A DNA stretch of 64,000 bases from Cladochytrium replicatum (Eukaryota; Chytridiomycota; Chytridiomycetes; Cladochytriales; Cladochytriaceae): contig JAHLKD010000081.1 of assembly GCA_025526935.1 (NCBI GenBank), positions 62,001 to 126,000 on the forward strand. Direction: 5' to 3'. Of this stretch, positions 1 through 11,691 are shown piece after piece. Under the pieces are notes generated by a model that saw only the letters and a list, made by a program, of their open reading frames with translations, was not told the origin of the DNA and ran no database searches. The position numbers and the translations under genes are program-made. The number at the start of each line of letters is the position of its first letter. The first letter of the stretch is position 1.

Positions 1-1231
<1,231 letters not shown>

Positions 1232-1338
1232 TAGTGACAAGCCGGGTTTGCCCGGCTTTCTTGGGCCTTGGCACAAAAGATACTATACTGTGCATTCTTT
1301 TGTATGATCTGCCTATTTCTTGTAGTGATACATTTGGA

Positions 1339-1620
1339 GAATGTTGAAGGGGCTTACAAGAAGTTCTGGACATTTTCTCTGTTCCTTTTTTTTTGGCTAT
1401 TTAGTGTGGGACGTGTATGTTTATCTTAAGGATTTTGGGAGAGAAATGTGCAAGGGTCATGCAGTGGTTGTTTTCAGAACGTTGAAAGGGCTTACAAGAG
1501 GTTCTGGACATTTTCTCTGTACTTCTTTTTTTTGGCTATTTAGTGTGGGACGTGTATGTTTATCTTGAGGATTTTGGGAGAGAAATGTGCAAGGGTCATG
1601 CAGTGGTTGTTGTTTCAGCA
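1339..1620. repeat. Two-copy tandem duplication, about 139 bp period
   Basis: Two near-identical units begin at about 1339 and 1477. Shared landmarks are the TTCTGGACATTTTCTCTG block, a T-run followed by GGCTATTTAGTGTGGGACG, and GAGAAATGTGCAAGGGTCATG. They lie in the 3' flank of the Rab gene, contain no stable reading frame shared by both copies, and are probably a simple local duplication. Confidence 0.8.
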
Positions 1621-2742
1621 TGTTGGGTCATGCACACTACACTTTTGTACACATCTGCTACATGCAAACCTTGCAAAAATGAAATCAATAATTTTTGAAC
1701 AAATTGGCCAAGCCTGCTTCTTTAATCGGCGCTGTGTTTAGATTTTAGCTGAGTGTTCTGGGTCCGACAGCTTCAAATGTTATAATGCTCCACGATTGCC
1801 TAAAAATCAACATCTCCCACAAACATTAATAAATATCTGTTCAGTACATTGGAGGGTCGTTGTTTGACTAAAAAGCTTCTATTTCAACAAAGACTACTAT
1901 GTAGCATCATAGGTGGACCAATAACATTATTCCCAAGGTGATTGAAAATCCTGAGATCCGCCAAAGACACATTAAGCATTTCCATTTTCCGTGGAGAGTT
2001 AGATCATATTTGTGTATTAGCTCAGTGTGGTTCCGCATGTGGGGGAGGTGTTTAATTTGCTGAGAGTTTGCATAATGCCAACCACAAGATGGAAATAAAA
2101 CACAGGAAAGAGCTGTGGTGATCATCCATCCTCGGGATACTGTTCTAAACACATTTAGGTGAGCTGTGGTTATCACTACTTTTCAATGTGAAATGTTGAT
2201 ATGTTTAAAGCTGTCGATATCAATAAACTCTGGGTTGTTGTCTGCCCCATCTTCAACTTCCACGGCAATTGGTCTGTGATATCACATGGTATCGTATGCT
2301 TGGATCATCTCTGTCAAGATCAAAAAAATTATGCTGTTTGACCTTTGTTGGGATTCTGTTAACAGTCCAACAACATGTAATGAGCTGGTGGTTTCCAATC
2401 TTGATAGTGACAATCGGGCATTGACTTTGTTGATGATATCATACTTTCCCTGATGTTGTGCTCAATTTGGTTCTTGGTGGCTGAAGTATAGCGACAGTTG
2501 ATTCTTATACTTAGATATGATGTGCAATTTTCTTGAAATTATACCCTCCTGATCCAGGCCAGTGTTGATTACACCATGAACGGTACTGAGGACAGCTTCT
2601 GGCTTGAATTTTGTAATTCTTCCTGATTATCAGCCAGATTTTATGTTCCTCCTTCACATGCAGATGGTCACAGGGATCTTTTCTAACAGTTGCTACCCTT
2701 GAGAGAGCCCTTTGGTGCAATAGAACAAGTGCAGACCATTTT
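1621..2742. other. Intergenic, nothing recognised
   Basis: AT-rich sequence without a convincing gene on either strand. A short direct repeat, GAGCTGTGGTKATCA, occurs near 2111 and 2161. The stretch ends at the target site of the Copia element. Confidence 0.4.
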
Positions 2743-2747
2743 CTAAT
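2743..2747 (+). repeat. Target-site copy CTAAT at the Copia 5' LTR
   Basis: Five bases, CTAAT, sit directly before the 5' LTR. The same word, read on the minus strand, sits directly outside the 3' LTR at 9550-9554. A 5-bp target duplication is usual for Ty1/Copia integrases. Confidence 0.8.
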
Positions 2748-2966
2748 TGTCGTAAATCGGACAAGTTCATTTACACCTGAACCGTTCATCTGCCACTGAA
2801 TCATTCACTTTCTTGATTGTTTACCTGATTTGGAAAGTTAAAAGTTTCTTTTCCTTTTCTCTTTTCCTACTTTCTAGATGTTTCCTTTGCCGCTTCTGCT
2901 CTATAAAAGGAGAACAATCTTTCTCAATAAATCTAGTGAAGTTAGAAAAACCATGTATTTATGACA
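2748..2966 (+). repeat. Copia 5' LTR, 219 bp
   Basis: Starts TGTC and ends GACA with a 9-base inverted end (TGTCRTAAA / TTTATGACA). It matches the minus-strand LTR at 9555-9773 along its whole length with about four differences. A TATAAAAG box at about 2902 and an AATAAA-like CAATAAAT at about 2926 fit promoter and polyadenylation signals. The sequence immediately downstream, GGTTATGAGC, resembles the initiator-Met tRNA primer site used by many Copia elements. Confidence 0.9.
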
Positions 2967-5900
2967 GGTTATGAGCCCATCGCTCTGTACCTTTACCTGA
3001 TCTCATCGTATGTCAAATCGCCGAAACAACCGAGAACTCTACTCGCTTGATCTTAGCTTAACGGAATCAGAAGCTTGAAGACGACACCTCGAAGCTTACC
3101 AGCAGCAACAGCAACTTCACTCGCCGAGCAGCACTGACACTGACACGTCTGACTTGGCTGACACTCCAACACAAGAAGCACCATCGACCTCTTTGTTTTC
3201 CATTGGACGGTCATTAGCAACCTCACTCGCAACAACCGGGTATCAAGCTCTAGCACCAGCTCAGCAACCAACAGCCCCGGCTACACAAGAACCGCCACAA
3301 ACACAAGTCACCCAATCTCCAATCAACGTTATCGCGATGGCCAGCTCCAGGAGCAACCCCACCAACACTGTGTCCGCTACTACATCAACAAACAACGAAA
3401 TCTCCACCTCCGGATGGTCTCGCCCGCCTAAGCTCCAAGGCCTCAAGTTCCATACCTGGCAGTTCCGAATGCAGTGGTGGCTAACTAGCCGAAACCTCTG
3501 GTATGGAATCCTGGATACCGACCTTGTCGAAGCAGACATGTCAGTCACACAGAAGCAGAAAACGGACAAGCCTTCGCCGCAATCCTGGAATGCCTCTCGG
3601 ACAAGGACCTTGTTCGCATCGAAGGAGAAACTCTCGCCAAGCGTATCTGGACAATCCTGGAAAATGCATACAAGTTAAGTGCTCCTGTCACCTTGCAGCG
3701 GCTCAATGAAAAGATGGCATCGCTTACCAAAACAACCTCCATGCCTTTCGAAGAGTTTGCCATGCAAATTCGTTCGCTCGCTCGGCGCATTAACGCAGTC
3801 GCCAAGACTATTGCGAAGGGTTCGGCCACGGCAGCTGACACTTGGTCTGAAGCTCGCATCATCACTCAGATCCTTAGTGGTTTGGGTGCCGAGCACATCG
3901 GTTTTGTCTCTGCCTGGTACACCCAAGCGGAGAGCGAGCAGAAACTCGACAACCTGACGCGTCAATTGGCACAACTCGACATTCACATGGATTGCCATCG
4001 CCGCCAGCAGGGACAGACGCAAGCAAGCATATTAAAAGCGCAGACCGGACTCTCCGCGCAGCAGCAGCAGCAAAATCAAGGTCGAAACAATCACCGCAAG
4101 AAGGATCCTCGTCATTGTCACTACTGTGGCATCCAAGGTCACATACAAGCAGACTGCCGCTGTCGCGCTCGCGACGCTGCCACCGGACAAGACACTCGAC
4201 CAGCCAACATGCGCAACCTATCGGGAAGCAATGGCAACAACAACGGCAACAACCGCGGTCGTCGAAACCAAGCCAACATCGCAAACACCAATAACAGCAA
4301 CAACGGTCTCACCCACTCTGTCGGCTCGTCTCCAAACAATATCGAGACGCCAGCTGCCGCCCTAGCCGCGGATACGTCCGGCGCGCGAACATTCACGCCA
4401 TTCTTCGCGTGCGTCGGATCGAGCAACGACGACCGGGTGACTCAATCACACAGGGAACTTCACAAGGTCCCTACTCTTCCGTCGATCCCTTGTGCTGTCG
4501 ATCGAATTGAGCACACCGTTTTGTCGGCTCGTTCCAGTGACGAGATCTCTTGGTATCTCGACTCAGGAGCGACGACACACATCTGCAAGGATCGTGCAGC
4601 GTTTGCCAATCTCCGGAGCGTTCCTCCAGAGACTATCCTAGTCGGGAACAACGAGACGGTCACTGTCACTGAACGAGGTTCGGTCAAACTGATGTTTGAT
4701 TTGAATGGCAGAACTAACAATCTTGACCTTACCAATGTATTTTACGCCCCGACTTTCTCCCACAACTTGGTATCTGTTGGTCGCCTCGTGGATGCGAGCC
4801 TGGAGGTCAAGTTTGCCAAGGACGTTTGCGACGTCTGTTATCCGAAGGGGGCGCTTTTCTTTACTGCTCGCCGGGACATAGGCTGCCTTTGGCGCCTACA
4901 ATCTGCTCAACTCTTCGGAAAACCATCCGCCTTTCTCGTCAAGACCACGCAAGCTCAACTCGCTCAGCTCTGGCATGCCTGCACCAGTCACCCTGGTGTC
5001 AACGCCTTGCATCAGCTTCCGCATCTTGTGGACGGTCTCAGTGTTCAAGCTTTCAACGATGCTGACGTCCACAGTTGTGCGTCCTGTCAAGCTGCCAAAG
5101 CGCGCAAACAGCCTTTTCGCCGCGCAACACCACCCCTCGAACGTGTTCATCTCCACCTCGCTGGCCCAATCTCGCCTCCCTCACTCACCGGAAATCAGTA
5201 CGTCGCAGGTTTGATCGACAACTGCACCTCTGGTTGTTGGGTGCTCTTCTCCTCAGACAAGCAGGCTCGTACAGGTCAACACGAGCTTTGACACCTGGCG
5301 ATGACACGCTGAGAGACAGTCCGGACAGCTGGTCAAGTCCATTCGAATGGACGGTGGACGCGAGTTCCTTGGGGAATTCAAATCGTTCCTGAGCCAGCTC
5401 GGTGTCTCAATCGACGTTAGAAGTCGCCACTCCGCAACACAACAGTGTCGCTGAGCGGTTTTTCTTGACCGTCTTCACCGTCGCTCGCGCATTGCTTCAC
5501 CACAGCCAGCCTACCTGCCGAATTCTGGGAAGAGGCCGTACGCACTGCTGTCTACCTGTTGAAATTGTTTGCCGACACGCTCTCTGGATCACAAGACTCC
5601 TTTCGAAGCCTGGTTCGGTTATCGGCTGGATATTTCTCATCTTCGCACTTTCGCGTGCGACGCCTGGATTCTCTTGGTTCCTCGTGTTGGCGGTCTCCCT
5701 CCTGTTGGAGGCAAGTTCGACTCTCGTGCTGTTTGGACCATCATTGTCGGCTACAACCCCAGCACACATGCTCATCGGTTCTACGTCCCATCCACCGGCA
5801 AAATTGTCAAGTCCCACCATGCCACCTTTTTAGAAGATAAGTCACCCGTGACAGAGTGTATTTCGGTGACCATGTTTTCGATTCTCTCGATCGGGCCCTA

Positions 5901-6690
5901 TATCTCCAGTCAGCTCTTCCCCTGCTTTTTGCCTCAACCGCGTATCCTCTTCCTCGCCACTCTGCCATGCTTCTCGAGTTGGATCCCACTGATCCTGACA
6001 CCCTCCCGCCCCACCATTTCGACTTCGACCCCGACAACCGCCGCGGCTCCTCCGCTCTTGCTCCTTTCTCCTCTGAGCTCTTTGCTTTGCAGGTTGCGTC
6101 GTTCTCCTCCACTGCGCAAAGTACTCACCAACGGGCGCACGATCGATTCAAGGCCCGCATTATTGCTCGAGGTTTCACGCAACAATTTGGTGTTGATTTT
6201 GACGAGGTATTTGCGCCTGTTGTCTCGTTTGTCACGTTCCGTCTCCTCGTGGCACTTGCTACCGCGATGGGATGGGTGATGCGAAAGGGAGATGTGAAGC
6301 AAGCATATCTCAACGCCATCTTGATGCACACCATCTACCTCAGGATCCTTCCCGGTTTACCGTTCTCGGAAAATCGCAAGAAAGCCTGGCATCTCCACAA
6401 GTCACTCTATGGACTCCGCCAGTGTGGCCGAAATTGCAACAAGGAGTTCGACTCTAAGCTTACCTCAAACGGATTCATACGGTTACGGTCAGATTCTTGC
6501 GTTTACCTTCTACCTGGTAATGGATTTGCGGAAACAGTCATCATCGCAATATTCGTGGACGACGCGTTGGTCATTGGAACAGCGGAACAGACAAAATATG
6601 CTATGGGGATTCTCAAGCAAGTATTCGACATCACTGAAGATGAGGAGGCAACGTCATATCTTGGAATAAGAATTGAGCGAACGACGGATA
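2967..6690 (+). mobile_element. Ty1/Copia internal region, 5' part (gag to RT), broken
   Basis: Order gag, protease, integrase, reverse transcriptase, which defines Ty1/Copia. Gag with a CCHC zinc knuckle (CHYCGIQGHIQADC) lies near 4.12 kb. The aspartic protease motif DSGATTHIC is near 4.56 kb. The integrase zinc region and CASCQAAKARKQPF lie near 5.0-5.1 kb. RT blocks ARIIARGFTQQ, GDVKQAYLNA and FVDDALVIG lie from 6.15 to 6.57 kb. The coding region is broken in several places. It stops at about 6690, where minus-strand LINE sequence begins; the remaining 3' part of the element lies inverted at 9555-10690. LTR similarity (about 98 percent) suggests a recent insertion. Confidence 0.9.
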
Positions 6691-7423
6691 GGTCCACGTG
6701 GGGCAGGTCGACTAGACGGGGGGCGAGGGCCAGGAGCACCAGAGTTCCCAAGATCGTCCTGAATTGAAGGATTACCATGCAGTTGTCTAGGGGGAAGGCA
6801 CACAGGCGCAGCCACATCATCATGGCAGGAGAGGGGCAACCGGAGGTGAAGGCGAAGGCAGCGGCCTCCCAAAGCGACCCACCAGATCCTCGGCCATATC
6901 ACGACAAACACTAAAAAATTCAGCAGGAGTGTCCCTAGGCAAATGTGCAAGCATAGGATCCAGCATCGCCAACGGATCAAAGGTTGCACAAACAGATCGC
7001 ATCTGAGTGAGAACGACACGGAGATCGGCCAGAGATGCAACACTCGAGGGAGCAGCCACAGCAGCAAGAACCCGGACACCCGGCAGATGTGATCGGGAAC
7101 GAGAACGGGAGCGACCACGGGGCAATTCATGTTCAGCAGGTCTTTTGGCGTGTCGGTCACGTGATCGGAAGTCACGTGATTCGGCATTTTCATCCTCCCC
7201 CATATTCACATCATCAGCCCAGTGAATTGGAGAGGCAGGAGCGGAGAATGGAAGCTGTGGAGCGGAATTTTCAACAGAGGAGGCACAGGGGCGCGAACGG
7301 GCCTCAAAAATCACGGTGCCACCAGAAAGTCCATCAGGGGGCACAGCGGGGGGTGTGGCGGGCCGCGGCATGCAGCGCATCAGGCGGCTGCGCATGCAGA
7401 GCGCTGGGAGGCGGCATTGATTT

Positions 7424-7471
<48 letters not shown>
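6690..7471 (-). mobile_element. LINE copy A, 5' segment only
   Basis: On the minus strand this is the 5' leader and first part of ORF1 of a LINE. It begins in a (CT)n tract (GA on the plus strand, 7430-7471), then ORF1 starts near 7415 with a Pro/Ala-rich stretch, an acidic WADDVNMGEDENAE block and an RGRSRSRSRSH basic patch. It is the same family as copy B at 11152-12906. Copy A keeps a 244-bp segment (about 6817-7060) that copy B lacks; the segment is bounded by the 9-base repeat GCAGCCACA. At the position where copy B has a stop, copy A has an Arg codon (CGA). Copy A ends abruptly at about 6690 against the Copia element with no poly(A), so it is cut by rearrangement, not by normal 5' truncation. 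Confidence 0.75.
7430..7471. repeat. (GA)n microsatellite at LINE A 5' end
   Basis: About 40 bp of near-pure GA repeat. The equivalent tract in LINE copy B is at 12847-12906, so it is part of the LINE 5' leader ((CT)n on its sense strand). Confidence 0.9.
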
Positions 7472-7477
<6 letters not shown>

Positions 7478-7478
7478 T

Positions 7479-7746
7479 TTTTTTTTTTTTTAACAATATT
7501 ATTATTTATTTTGCACATACAAGGCATAACAAAAAACAACACCCATGGACCAGCACATAGGGAAGCGCGCGCAGCATAAGGAAAAGCAACAAAGCAAAAC
7601 AGAGAATGTAAACTCAAACCTGTGGCTACCCGTCAGATACTGCTAAGGTGCCAAAAAAACAGGTGAGTAATAAATAATGAGAAAAGAAAACGTTAAAGAT
7701 CCACAAATGCAGGGCCAAAGACGGAGTCTGGAGAAGAAACAGAGAG
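7479..7746 (-). mobile_element. LINE copy D, short 3' tail with poly(A)
   Basis: The plus-strand poly(T) run at 7479-7491 is the poly(A) end of a minus-strand LINE. The sense strand reads SPDSVFGPAFVDL then stop, matching the C terminus of copy C (PDCILSAFVDLDMP). Only about 270 bp is kept, a typical 5'-truncated insertion. It sits directly beside the (GA)n end of copy A. Confidence 0.7.
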
Positions 7747-9223
7747 TTTTTTTTTTTTTTGAACTTCATAATATGTATTTATTGTCCAACCAATACATAT
7801 CACCCGCTGGTGCAAAATCCAAATACAAGTGTAAAAATACACGTAAATTGGCAGCACATGGGGAGCTGTGCGAGCCGTAGGAAAAGTAAAATGTTTCAAA
7901 ACACTAAGGCATATCCAAATCAACAAAAGCAGACAAGATACAATCAGGAGCTGGAGACAAAACTAGGTCATAACCAAGACAGTTTGACCAAATGCGGTTA
8001 AGTGCACGAAGAACAAGAACCCACTGGGAAAAAGCAGGGGAAGGATAAAAAGGCCGTGGTGAAAGCATATCAATTGCAATGTCAAGAGGTAGGCGGGGAT
8101 CGTCAGGCGGGCCTAAATCAAAAGTAGCAGACAAACTAGCACACAAATGTAGACACACAGAGACATGGGCACGCGACACTTCAGGGGCATCATGACAGTT
8201 CCTACAATAAGGTCGGGGGTTTAGAAACAGGCGGCCAAGCCGATATAGCAGGAACAAACGAAGACATACTGTTGGGAGATGTTGGTGTGGGGGTAGCAAC
8301 AAAGGGTGGCGAAGTTTCAAATTGCGGACAGGGGCAAACGAAACTGCAATTGGTCCATTATGCGCAACAGCTAAAGACTGAAAATGCAATATCAACGGAT
8401 GAAGTGGGAGCACAACAGGCATAGGAACAATGAGATCATTGTGACAAGCGGAAAAATAAGGAGATGAACCATAACCGACTGGAGATGACCGATAGAATTG
8501 CAACACAGCAGCTGGTAACAAAGGGCTGGAATCACTAGACCAGCGAGCAAACATACGTGCCTGAAGGTACTTCAGCCTGAACTCAAAAGTAGGAATTTGA
8601 GCTAACAGCAACAAACCAACACGCGAAGTGGTATGGGCTAGCGAAAACAGACGACACAGTGCATGATAACAAAAACGCTCGAGTACCTGAAGCTGAGCAG
8701 TGGATGGCCGAATAAGTGCTAAACCAAACTCAAGTGAAGGTCTAATAAAAGACAAAAACAACAACCTGGCAACACGAGGAGCAGACCCACCAAAGTACGA
8801 GACATAAGGTGCAAAAAGATACAATGAGGCACGAGCTTTCTCTAAGCGATGATCAATAGTTGCAGCAAGATCAAACCCTTCAATAGTAAAATAGTGACCA
8901 AGGTATCTAAATGAAACCTCTACAGGGAGGGCAGAGCCATGAAGCTTCAAGGGGGTGGGTAACCATTGAGAAGATAACACAGCACACTTTGAAGGTGAAA
9001 ACACAAAATGAGAAGCTAAAGCAAAATCTTCAAAAATTTTCAATGCATGTTGGGCTTGCTCAGGGGTGGCAGAAAACAAAGCTATGTCATCAGCAAAAAA
9101 CAACGAATTGAAAACAGGAGTGTTATAAGAAAACCTAGCAAGATGAGAGGATTCACGACGAAGGAGCTGTGCTAAAGGATTGATAAAAAGTGAGTAGAAA
9201 AACAGAGACAAAACAGAGAAACA
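7747..9223 (-). mobile_element. LINE copy C, 3' half with reverse transcriptase
   Basis: Minus-strand poly(A) (plus poly(T), 7747-7760) marks the 3' end. The reading frame ends at 7904 and runs upstream without interruption to about 9223. It holds the RT catalytic box as FFADDIALFS, a PSKCAVL and ISFRYLGH-like thumb region, and a C-terminal CCHC-like cluster around CRNCHDAPEVSRAHVSVC. Upstream RT blocks, endonuclease and ORF1 are absent, so the copy is 5'-truncated in RT. Its 5' edge abuts a tRNA-Thr-like sequence at 9224. The open frame over more than 1.3 kb indicates a fairly recent insertion. The RT order and lack of LTRs are direct evidence for a non-LTR element; the clade was not determined. 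Confidence 0.85.
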
Positions 9224-9296
9224 GCTTCCTTGGCTTAGTTGGCAAAGCGTGTGCCTAGTAAGCACAAGATCAAGAGTTCTATTCTCTTAAGAAGCA
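9224..9296 (+). tRNA. tRNA-Thr(AGT)-like sequence, probably a pseudogene or SINE head
   Basis: Folds as a full cloverleaf. The acceptor GCTTCCT pairs with AAGAAGC (one C-A mismatch), the D stem GCTT pairs with AAGC, and the anticodon stem TGTGC pairs with GCACA around loop CTAGTAA (anticodon AGT). The T stem AAGAG pairs with CTCTT, and the discriminator base is A. The T loop is TTCTATT instead of TTCRANY, so the B box is off consensus and Pol III transcription is doubtful. It abuts the truncated 5' end of LINE copy C. Confidence 0.6.
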
Positions 9297-9549
9297 ACTG
9301 GGCCTAATTGGTAAATTTTGATTAATTGTTTGCACCTTGAACTGCTGACTTGATGACACAATTCTGATCTACTGGTGCAGCCTGGGCGTTGCTAACGTTT
9401 GTTGCACTTCCTACCCTTCCTTACTAGTGCGCGTAAGCGGTCTATTGATAGCAATGGGCAGAATCACGGTGAAACCCTTTTCTGCAGCCAATCAACATAA
9501 GCAAAATCGTTTAGATAATAGTTCGCAGGAATACACATGCCAATTATTG
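9297..9549. other. Spacer between tRNA-like sequence and Copia target site
   Basis: No gene seen. Could be the body of a tRNA-derived SINE whose head is the preceding tRNA-like sequence; no tail repeat was identified. Confidence 0.3.
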
Positions 9550-9554
9550 ATTAG
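9550..9554 (-). repeat. Target-site copy (ATTAG = CTAAT on minus) at the Copia 3' LTR
   Basis: Reads CTAAT on the minus strand, identical to the five bases before the 5' LTR at 2743-2747. The match supports both LTRs deriving from one insertion. Confidence 0.8.
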
Positions 9555-9773
9555 TGTCGTAAATAGATGGTTTTTCTAACTTCACTAGATTTATTGAGAA
9601 AGATTGTTCTCCTTTTATAGAGCAGAAGCGGCAAAGGAAACATCTAGAAAGTAGGAAAAGAGAAAAGGAAAAGAAACTTTTAACTTTCCAAATCAGGTAA
9701 ACAATCAAGAAAGTGAATGATTCAGTGGCAGATGAACGGTTCAGGTGTAAATAAACTTGTCCGATTTATGACA
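9555..9773 (-). repeat. Copia 3' LTR, 219 bp, inverted
   Basis: Same length as the 5' LTR at 2748-2966 and about 98 percent identical, but on the minus strand. A polypurine tract (AGGGGGAG on the minus strand, about 9774-9781) lies directly before it in the element's sense, as expected for plus-strand priming. Confidence 0.9.
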
Positions 9774-10690
9774 CTCCCCCTACAACTGAACTGTGAAGAA
9801 ACAAACAAGTAAGAGGTCAAATGGAATCACAAAAGGTTTAAATTGAACTGAATTTCATTTTCAATTGAAGACAGAGAGAAACAAGAGAAAGAAACAAAAA
9901 CAGGTACGAGACTAAAAGAAAGAAGAAAACATCACAGTGATCCATTTATCGTTAGTTGAAATTCCAATGAGTGAGCGTAGGTGAGCGAATGTCGGTGCCA
10001 ATAGAGCTTTGGTAAAAATGTCGGCGGCATTGTCCTTAGTTTCCATGTAGATAGGCCTAATTGTCTCTTGCAGGATTGCGTCGCGGATAAAGTGAAAGCG
10101 AATGTCGATGTGCTTAGTTCGTCCGTGTTCTGTCGGGTCTTTGAGGTGAGCAATACACGCTTGATTGTCTTCGAAAATGCTGGAGCCATGTTGCTTCTTG
10201 TGCTGTAGTTGCGAAGGCATAGAACTCGGCTTCCATTGTTGAGAGAGCCACCGAGCGTTGAATTCGAGATCGCCATGAGATGGGTCCACCGTTTGCCATT
10301 AAAACATATCCACCTGTGGACTTTTGTGTTTCCTCGTCTCCTCCCCAATCTGCGTCGGAGTATCCGACGATTTCAAATTGTGCACTCTTGCGGTATTGTA
10401 TGCCGAAGTTTTTGGTACCGTTGATGTATCTGAAGATTCGCTTCGCAGCGGCGATGTCGGCAGCAGTTGGTGAAGACATGTTTCGACTGACTCTGTGCAC
10501 GGCGTGCGCGATATCTTGTCGAGTTCCGAGCATCAAGAACATAAGACTTCCGACAGCTTTGCGGTAAGGATAGTCTTCACTTGTGATTTCTGTGTTTTTG
10601 GCGTTGCTTACATCTTCTTTCGACTCTCCCATTCCGAATTGTTGAAGGATCTTGTCTACGTAGCCCTGTTGATCGATCCGGTATCCATCG
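9774..10690 (-). mobile_element. Ty1/Copia internal region, 3' part (end of RT and RNase H), inverted and broken
   Basis: Minus-strand coding remains of the RT C-terminal region (GSLMFLMLGTRQDIAHAVHRVSR) followed by Copia RNase H, with YSDADWGGDEETQKSTGGYV, ALSTMEAEFYA, DNQACIAH and HIDIRFHFIRD in the usual order, then the end of pol and the 3' LTR. It carries the domains missing from the plus-strand part at 2967-6690 and none that are present there. It is interrupted at least once internally. Confidence 0.85.
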
Positions 10691-11151
10691 TGGTCTCTTG
10701 GCCCAGTACCTGTTCTCCCAGGTGTGTATATGCCTAATACTCCGACAGGCTGTACACTACACCCAAGCTGGTCAGGCAACCAGGGAATGCTGTGGTCAAA
10801 GACATTGGTCACATCAACTCCTATATTCAAGTGAACAGTGCGTGTGGGCATACCTGTGGTCAAAGACATTGGTCACATCAACTCAAAGGACCAAGCCACA
10901 CCACATTCCCCACTAAATGCCAAGATCACTCCACACAGGACCTGCCAAACATGGATATAAATACATGAAATACAAGTCCATAAATAAGAATGAAGAGGGA
11001 TTGACAAAAAAACTCTCAGCTCAAAGAGAAAAATGACAACCCAAAGGATAACCCATATAGCAAACAGTCTGATATGCTAGTTTTTAACAATATGTTATCT
11101 TGTGTGCTGCTTTTCCTCTTGATCCACCCCAAATGAGTGCATCAAGCCCAT
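10691..11151. other. Spacer with a 31-bp direct repeat
   Basis: No gene recognised. The 31-base block starting CTGTGGTCAAAGACATTGG and ending CATCAACTC occurs at about 10792 and again at about 10854. The left edge is the rearrangement boundary of the Copia 3' part; the right edge is the 3' truncation of LINE copy B. Confidence 0.5.
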
Positions 11152-11691
11152 TCACAGACGCCGTGGAATCAGTCTGGTTGTCCCTGTAGATGCCTGGGTT
11201 TTCATCTGCATACCCCTACGATTTGAAGAATGATCACCAGTAGCTAAAAAACGGGCATTGAAATCGCCCAACAAAAGAACAGGGCACGGAGACGACGGGA
11301 CATGTTGAGGAAGTGAAGCAATAAACTCTTCAAGGAAGGGGTCCTGAGCAATACCACATGGAGGCAAATAATACCCTCCAACCAAAAGCCCACGAAATGT
11401 AAACCATAGAGAGGTGCCACCATAACTAGAAACGAGACGGAAATCAGAAGCTCTACAAAGACTGCGATTGATCAAGACTCCCACACCAGCCCGTCGTGTA
11501 CCCGATGACCCAGGAGAAAAACGAGTGTCAAAAATCAAATCTGGAGAAGGCAGCGGGTCTAAAGGAAAAAGGTGTGTTTCAGTCAGGAGCAGAAAAACAA
11601 TGTGATTTGCGCGCATAAAACGAAACAGTGAATCAAGAACTCCAAAGCTCAAATTGCGACAATTGAAGGTACTAACTTGAACACTAATCAT
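11152..11691 (-). CDS. LINE copy B ORF2, endonuclease part only
   Basis: N terminus of a LINE ORF2: an apurinic/apyrimidinic-type endonuclease that nicks target DNA for target-primed reverse transcription. Visible motifs are FNCRNLSFG (strand 1 Asn), LLLTETHLFP (catalytic Glu), GVGVLINR, GGYYLPP and LLLGDFNARF (catalytic Asp/Asn). The frame stops after about 180 residues, beyond which the LINE sequence is lost, so RT is absent. The start codon overlaps the ORF1 stop as ATGA (11688-11691), implying translation by termination-reinitiation, a mechanism known for some LINEs such as SART1. Confidence 0.8.
   Translation of the reverse strand: MISVQVSTFNCRNLSFGVLDSLFRFMRANHIVFLLLTETHLFPLDPLPSPDLIFDTRFSPGSSGTRRAGVGVLINRSLCRASDFRLVSSYGGTSLWFTFRGLLVGGYYLPPCGIAQDPFLEEFIASLPQHVPSSPCPVLLLGDFNARFLATGDHSSNRRGMQMKTQASTGTTRLIPRRL

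Noticed and set aside
1907-2804. Minus-strand open frames between the Rab gene and the Copia element
   Set aside because: No domain, no splice structure and poor codon pattern; AT-rich chance frames.
3545-4426. Several long frames antisense to the Copia gag region
   Set aside because: Shadows of the plus-strand element; they share no motif with known proteins.
7430-7471. Possible CRISPR-like or satellite array
   Set aside because: Simple dinucleotide repeat without spacers; organism is a fungus.
7222-7560. Plus-strand frame with a run of Arg-Glu pairs
   Set aside because: Translation of the (GA)n microsatellite and the antisense of LINE ORF1.
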